From Branchiostoma floridae (taxonomy: Eukaryota; Chordata; Leptocardii; Amphioxiformes; Branchiostomatidae), in assembly GCF_000003815.2 (NCBI RefSeq), contig NC_049989.1, positions 15,626,883-15,690,882 on the forward strand: a DNA stretch of 64,000 nt, given 5' to 3'. Numbering within the stretch: position 1 is the stretch's first letter; each line of letters starts with the position of its first letter. The notes below the pieces were generated by a model. The model did no database searches. It was not told where the DNA came from and saw only the letters and a list, made by a program, of their open reading frames with translations. This document shows, piece after piece, positions 47,301-56,006 of this stretch. Both the position numbers and the translations under genes were made by a program.

Positions 47301-50300
47301 AGAATTGGGAATTCCAGGTATCCTCCAAGACCTGTTTTTCGTCAAATCAATTGAGATTCTTAAGTTAAGTACCTTACTTGATCATAAGAAAGTTGTATAA
47401 CAATGTGAATTATCATAGACAGCAATCTGACACTACAACAATGGACTTGGTTTGATAAAAATTGATACAGCTTGCCAGGCATCTACGATTCTTTACTCGA
47501 GTCAAGTGTCCCTAGGTCACGTGCTCAGAGTAATCAAATCACCACTCCTGATGAAGGTCAACGGATATGCAACCAAAAATTCTAGGTGAGCAATTTGTTG
47601 TATTGAATGACCGTTAAAAACTTCAATTATCAAGCTGGTGCCTAATTGGTTTAAGCCACTGTGACCAATATCTCTGCACTGACCTGCGGCCTGCCTGCCC
47701 TGCCAATCATCTGCAGCACCTGGAGCTCCGAGTACTCCTCGTACATTCCACAGGTGTAGTGGAGGGTGGACTTGATGATGACCAGGTGTGCCGGCAGGTT
47801 CACTCCCATGGCCAGGGTACTGGTTGATACTGATAACAATGCAAAGGGAGGGAAACTAATTCAGCCATATTTAAGGTTCAAAGCAGCATTTGTCATAGAG
47901 TGAATGTTTCCTAATAGTGGCAGTGAATGGCCAAATGGCTAGCAAAATGGGATGAGATTGAGAGGTTGAGTGGTCATGGGTTCAATTCAAGGCATTTCTG
48001 GCTAGATGTTGTGTCATTGGGAAAGACACATGATTTTCATCACTCCATTCAGATGTGGAATGAGTTCCTGACTTTGGTTAGAGAGGTAAAAGGTGGTGGA
48101 AGAAGAGGGATGGGCTCTGTCATATCATGCCCGAGACACAGTGGTTAACACACTGCCCCTACAGCCTCAAAAATGCTATGAGATAACTATCATACCTATA
48201 CCTTTCTTTTGCCAAAGGTGGACAACACAAACACATGCACACAAACACACCATTTGCTAATGTCATCATTAAATAACTACTGTCTATTCTCAAATTGATT
48301 TCCCTAACAACCGACAGCCCTGACAAAAGAAAAGTTACTGACTCTGATACTTACTCAGCACAGGTATGTCCCCCTGAGTAAAGGCTGTCTCAATGCCCTT
48401 TCTGTCTGTGGGTTCAAGCCCTGCATGGTGGTATGCCACCCCAAATAGGACAAGATCTGAAACATAGTAAAAATGTAGCAAAAATCATCCAATAGACTCA
48501 AGATATTAGTAAAGTTTCGTCACATTTTCTATCGTCTATGAAAAGACTGACTCACACTATCCCATAGAAGGCAGATTAAAAGGTATAAATCTATTTGAAA
48601 GCAGACATCTTGATCAACACCATTCATGAACTACAGTTTAGAATGTGCAGATATCATTGATCCATGACTTTTTCTCCTGCAGTACCAAATCAATTTGATA
48701 GGAGGCAGCCCTGCTACCACTTGAATGTGTAGTGTGAACATAAATGTAACAGAATACCATAGGCTACATTTGTATACTTTCAGCACAATATCCTGGCATC
48801 TTATAAAACGAAAAAAACTACAGCAATGAAAGAAGAAAGGACACTAGCTTGAGTTAACCTTTAAGCATTGAAATACTGTAACACGACAATGTAGTTCACC
48901 AGTCACTAGCAATCACATGTCTGACCTTGGTGCTGAATATATAGTGAAAACTACTTTTACTAAAGACAGAGTCTAACTGTTAACATATGGTCAAAAATGC
49001 TGCATTTGAATGACAAATGAAGGTTACCTCTCAACTTGTGGTCCCTGAGCATGTTTGCAACTTTTTGTAGCCTGAGGAAAAAGACAATTCTGAATAAAAT
49101 AGAGCTCACATCTACGATCAAAAGACAGCAAACAGAATGTAGCAATTGTAGCAATTTTAGTTCAATATACAATACAGTAAAATAATGTTGACTTCTCAGT
49201 AATGAACAAAACTGCCATATTCTGAATATAAAAATTCTTTGTAAACAGCCAGATGTTATAATTATAAAACCAATGTTTCAGTTATCGTCAAGCATCTTCC
49301 AACAATAACTGGTTCAGAGTGTTACTATTTATATAATGTTTAGTATACATAGAATGTTAATACAGTGTAATATTCTAGTTTTGACATCTAAGAGTAAGTG
49401 TAGGGCTGGACCTTTGTTTGTGTGCAGCATTCATCACAAACTTGGCATCTTTCACCAACATAGATGCACACTGTACTGAGCCTTTCCTCGTAGCACAGAA
49501 CTGGAAGCAAAGCAAATGATTTGCCATACACTCAAGTATTGATACCAGATTTGCTTTTGTTGCCCTTGTACATGTAGATGACTTTAGAGATGAGACATTC
49601 TTATTTATGCGATGTACTCATGTTTAATTCTACATAAACAGTGTTAAATGTTCAACATCACTTCAGTGTTAAATCAATTTTCATGTGTGAACTACTTGTT
49701 GATGGGTAAGTATGCTTCTCATATAGTGAAGTCTAAATTCGACTCAACAAAGCTTAACATTCAACTATACTTGAATGACTAGGAAAACAAAAGGTTAAGA
49801 TAAAAAAAAAACACCCTCAACTAATATGAAGAATAATTCTTTTTCAAGAAGCTAATAGTAGTAGTGCAATGGGATGTTTTTAGCAATAATGACTTGGAGT
49901 TCAGTTGTTGTATGCCATGCTTACATGTACATGCATTGTGTTAAGGATATGATTCATTGGGACTTACCACCAGGGTAGGCTTCTGATCAGAGTAGGTCTG
50001 GATCACACCTGGGATCTTGTAGTTGAGAGACAGATCAAACCTAAACTCAGAGCTGCCTGAGGAGCAGGGGTAGCCCAAAATAACCTTCCTCAGTTTTCAC
50101 AGGACGGTAGCTTTCATCCATTCTGGAACAAAACAGCACACAATAGGGGTTTACTACCATCTATCAACAGAGACAGGGGGCGCCATAAACTCTCTGCAAC
50201 TTATGATCCACTGCCCACAGGGTCATATGTTCTACATGCATAACATCATATCACAGAAGCAGTGGATAGTGCTCATCCCTTAACAAAGACTGGAGTTGCA

Positions 50301-53300
50301 TGGACAGTCAAAAATTTGGGTTAGATTTTTGTGTTGGAAAGTACAGGGAAACTTTGATCCAGAATTATGTACATCATTATTTGCACATGGACAGAAATTG
50401 AGGAGCATAACACAAAATGTCATGAACAAGAAAGAAAAGTACTACAATAACATACTTGTGGTAGATTGCAGTGGAACCTTCTTTCCCAAGCCATGCTGCA
50501 ACCTGTCAATATGAAAATAAGTCCACTTGACATAGACCAACAGCTACTGTGTTGGTGTAAAACAAAACAAAATGATATAACTGTCAGTGAACAGAATGAC
50601 GCTGAAAAAAATCATTTAAGAACATGAACTAAGTCTTCAACATATGATGTAGCCTTGATGCCAGCATTTCTAGCTTTTGCAAACTCTTCGTCGCTCCCTG
50701 CACAATATTCTTTCTGTCTGTCATTTGGATACTTGTTTCAATGAGCTTGTTAGCGTGACACCAATCTTTTTTGCCAAAAGTGACCAAGAGAGCATACTAA
50801 AGCAAAAAAGCCTGGCATATGATCATCAATGAGCATATGAGCAAAAATATTGCTGTCTGCTATATCTTAGCATCATTTTAGTTTGGATCGGAGAGGGTCC
50901 TAGGACAGATTCCGATCGCAATCTGTACTAGTAGAATCAATGATTGTCCTCAGACAGATCCCGATCGCAGCCTGCCCTAGGACCAACTCCGATTGCGATC
51001 TGTCCTTGGACAATCGTCAATTCTGCTGGATTGTGATCTCTACTGTGACATATACATACATCCTCCACATTAGGAATGGTAGCCGACACAGCCACAAATC
51101 TGATGCCGGCTGCAGACTGGGCCCTTGCTGACTCGTACTGAGAGTTGGTGACGTTTTCCCTCCCCACCACTGCCTGGATGGTCTTCATTCTGCTGACCAC
51201 AGCCTCCATAGTGGCACCTCTGTTCTCATCACTGATCAGATGAACCTGAAAGTAGTGATGGTTAAAGTACCAAATTAAAAGTAAATACCCTGAAGTAAAA
51301 AAAGACAATGACTCAACTGGTAGTAGCCTTATAGTAGGCAGGGCTCGAAATACTGGGTGCATGTGCATCCAGGTGCACCCAAAATTGGAGCTGTGCACCT
51401 ATTTTTTTTCTTATGTTTATGTATGTAAAGGTATCAAAGTATACTAGTATATATCATATTCGTAACATCTAAGTGTTAGAAAGATAATAAAAATGTCTGT
51501 CATGGTACTTGTTTAAGAATTTGATAGCCTGTAACTAAGTTTTGTTATTAGGTTATTACTTAAATTTAAGTAGTGCAAACTTTTTTGGTGCACCCACCAA
51601 TTTTTCAAGCTGGGTGCACCAGTGCACCTAATCCCAAAAGTGAATTTCGAGCCCTGCAGTACGGCTCCTGGCTGTGATAAGTTGGCAAGTGGGAGAACAT
51701 GGTTCAACAATGGGTAGGGCAACTCGGTTGGGGACCTGCGATCTGTCTGCGTACCTCATCAATGAGAAACAGCCGAACCAGCTGCACCAGAGACTTGTTG
51801 TCTCTCCACTTCCTTGTCATACTGTCCCACTTTTCCTGCAAAATACACAATGTCATGTATGTTTTTCAAGAAAATATGCAACAGGAACTAATCTAAATCA
51901 CATTGAAATATACATATTGATGACAATGGGGATGTCCCTGTGGTTCAGATGGTAGCAGCACAGTTGAGCTTCCAAATACTTGTCAATGATGCATGCTATA
52001 TGACTGGGAGACCCTGGTTCAAGTCCCAGGGTCCAGACATCTCAGTTGGGGTTGTACCATCTTTTGGAAGGGACATAAAATGTGGGTCCCATGTGACAAT
52101 TTTCCTCTTTCCAACCAGGTAGCGGAGATGGAGAGGTATGGGTTCCACCTCCCAATGTATGCCCTAGGACGTCTCAGTTTGGGCTGCATGTTAATATTTG
52201 GAGGGGAAGTAAAATGGGGTCCTGTTTTCAAGGATTTTAAAGGGGATGGGCTAGCTATCCTTGTAATGAAATACCATGGTACCAAAACAGCAAGGAAACT
52301 AGCTAACTTATGTGCCACTAGGCAATGCAATTGTGTAAATGACAACAACAAGGTAGTGTCAACATTAAGTTAGTACACATTATCTATACTTACAGGTGTT
52401 GTCAGGACTATGTGACAGTCTCTCAGCTGGTAGTAGTCATCAATCTCAGAGTCACCGGTCAGTTCCTGGCACTTCAGCCCCAGAGGACCAAACTTCTCCA
52501 TCCAGTCTAGGTACCGCTCACTGCACAGGGCCTTCATGGGAGCCACTAACAGAGATTCAGGAAAATCTGTCTTTCATTAAGTTCTCAAAAACTGTGTCAG
52601 ATCATCCTCCTACGCAGGGGCATCAAACAGCGAAACCTCCTGCCTGGATGTACCCTGCTCTTTCAACTGTCACCCTTTGTTCCTGACCATCCTGCGTATG
52701 AATATTAATGACCTTACCCTTATATATGTGAGACCCCTTTGATTTTGACAACTGAAAGGCCTATTCTCTGAGTGGCTGACAGCTTCTTTTTTTTTTGAGG
52801 GGGGTGGGGCGTCCACAGGAACTAAGAGTGACGGTTGAAAGAGCAGGGTACATCCAGACAGGCGGTTTCGCTGTTGGATGTACCTGCGTATGAGGATGTG
52901 TCAGATTGAATCCCAGCTTTTTGCAAACTGAAATTGTTTTTAGATTTTTCTTAACCAGACACTGTAGTAACTTTTTAAGTAGCAGACTCCATTAATGATT
53001 ACAAAATTTTATGTAGCAAGTGGCAAGTCAGAGCTGGAAGGGCTTGAGGGGCTTGCCTTAACTAAACCATGAAATGATACTGATTGGATATCATCTTCCA
53101 TTGCATATACTGTCATTGGTGTACTCTGATTCTAAACAGCTTACAGAAATTTTTCTGTGTTTTGTTGAGTGCAATCAGCTAATTATGATAGACAAAGATG
53201 AACAGTACTCACTGTAGACAATCTTGGCATTGTATATAGGAGTGTTGCCCAGCCTGACAAGTAGCCTGATGATGGCCAACTCAAAGATTACAGTCTTGCC

Positions 53301-55955
53301 CGATCCAGTTGGTGCACACACAACAAGAGGCTTGTCTGTATACAACACCTAAACAAAGGAAGCATGAATTCTTAATCTTATAGTACACAGATAGCTGATT
53401 GCAGGGTATTATTACCTCCTTGAATAATGGAGGTATTGTTTCTGGTGTTTCTGTGTGTGTGTGTCTGTGTATGTGTCTATGTGTTGTGTTTTCGAATATT
53501 TGTGGTCAGCATAACTTATTAAGAACCTATGGATATATTGTCATGATGATGCTTGGTATGTGGGTAGCTATATATATATCATATATATAAGTCTTCTGAA
53601 GACAAAGGTCAAGGTTGAAAATGTGCCTTCTGGTGGCTGACCTTGGTACTGCAGCAGAATTTTCAGTTTTTGTATCTTTCTTCCTGGAATACACTAAGTT
53701 CCTTACTTCCTAAACATCTCTTTATACAAAACTTACATCATCCAAGACTTTGGACTGCACAATGTTGAAGTAGGGAAAAAAACTTTCTAAACATCGCTTT
53801 ATACAAACTTACATCATCCAAGACTTTAGACTGCACAATGTTGAAGTAGGGAAAAAAACTTTCTAAACATCTCTTTATACAAACTTACATCATCCAAGAC
53901 TTTAGACTGCACAATGTTGAAGTAGGGAAACTCCTTGAAGACAGGCCTGAACTGTTCAGCTTTGACATGATGATTAAGGATGGAATCATATGCAATGGAA
54001 GACATTACACTAAGTCTTTTTCTATCTAAAACTAAGAGTCAAATTACAGTATGATCTTATTTTTCATTCTGTGAACTTGCACTACCATCATATATCTTAA
54101 TGAATCAAAGTCTGGCACACAAGTTGATCTTAACTGTCCCCAAATGAACAGTTACTGACAATGAAAATTTCACAGATTTGGCAAAAGGATACGAATCTCA
54201 TGGACTGATCTCAGTTGTCGTGTTTCACCTGTTGTTGTCCCTCCTGGAGTAACACCTGCAATATAGAATTTGATGTTATCTTGGTTACAGACATTCTACC
54301 ACATTTGTCCTTGACTAAAAAAACCTTGTGTGGGATATTTTCTATATAATATATAAGCTATTGGAAAAGTATTTGGCTAAACTACCTCAGTACACCCGTT
54401 GTTTCATGTTAATAATAATAGGTTGCCAGACGTAAGCCTACTAAAATTCTCGAAGAAATTAAAGACGACAAATTTGAAATCAAGGGAGAGGGACTTACTT
54501 GGAATAGTGAGAGGCCTGGGTGTGCTGCCATAGAGTTGCCTGGTGAGACGATTCCTCGAGGGCTGTGTATTTGATTCCGCTTCTGACTCAGATAGGATAC
54601 GATCATGTTGCAAAGGACCATATCTCACAGGTGTTGTATTAGAGAGAGAAGGCTGTCTACCCTGGGGCATACCCCTTTGTTGAAAGATATGCTCAGACTG
54701 TGGGAACTGTCTTGTCTCATCTGTGAGTCTTTCTCCTGGGACATACTCTGGATGAGTGGAAGGCTGATTGCGCCCTGCTATACTGGGATTGGTGGCAGCT
54801 CTAAATGGAGGTTTGAATAATGGCCTGCAAAGACAAATTAAAAGACTAGTCAAACAACATTTTCCAGAAAATGCTGGATGTTTCACTCCTAGTACTTTGT
54901 TTGTTGTCAAGCACACAATATCATCATTAGGCTTGCCCTTGAGGAGTCTCAAAAAAAAATAATTAAGCTCGCCTCTTAAGTTTTGCCCAAAAATACTTTA
55001 TGCAACTTGATTCATTTATGGAATTACTACTGTAACAATCTCAAACAAGTTTTGTGAAACTTTTTGGCATTCAACAGAATAAAGACATAGTGCAATTCAT
55101 ATTGACAAAATCAGCAAAAACAATTCCCTATTTGCACACATAATAAACATGCTATATTTTATAAAGTAATGCACCTATTGTATATTACATGTACATAGTC
55201 TAGACTTGCCAAAGTGACCCCTAACACTCTCTAAATTTCATATTAAGGATTCCAAACTAACTGTGCTAAGTACACTTCAGGTAACAGTCTGAGGTAACCC
55301 AGTACCTTGCACTTCTGTAGGCAGCAACACCTTGAGGTCTCTGAGACAAAGTCAGCTCCTTCTGGATGGAGGCTTGACTTGGCGGAATAACGTCATCATC
55401 ATCATCATCCAAGGAGGTAATTTGAGACAGCAAAGTAGGAACATCATCAGTCAGATCATACTGGATATTATTTCTGAACCGTGTACTCAACATTTGGGAA
55501 CTTGGACACCCTTAGAGAAAGATACAAAAATCAAACAAAAAATCTCAAAGCTTTCAATTTCTAGTTTCATTTATTATAATAATTGTGAATTCCTGATCAA
55601 CTGCTTTCTTCTATGCATTTTCCTGTCTACAATATGCATCTTTGGACCTAGGTGAAGGCAACCTTCATATCCTTTGGAAACAACTTTGGAACCAGGCCAA
55701 TCCAATTTTCCCATCATGCCAATCTCCAGTTACAGTGATCTTCTGCCTCCCATCCTGTCACTTTACAACATTCAAATAACTGTGGACACACAGGACAAAC
55801 AAATATACAGACCCAAAACCATATACCTCCATTCAACTTAGAGCTTGCAATTCTGATTTTCTATCAGTTCCTTTTGTGCTTCCATTAAAAGAAACTGATA
55901 GCAAATTGCATTTGCATGTATTGGTCATCATGGAAACTACTATACAATGTATGAG

Positions 55956-56006
<51 letters not shown>

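Noticed and set aside
47530-47580. CTGATGA near GAAG as a hammerhead ribozyme core of a Penelope-like element
   Set aside because: No GAAA at the required place and stems II and III cannot be formed.
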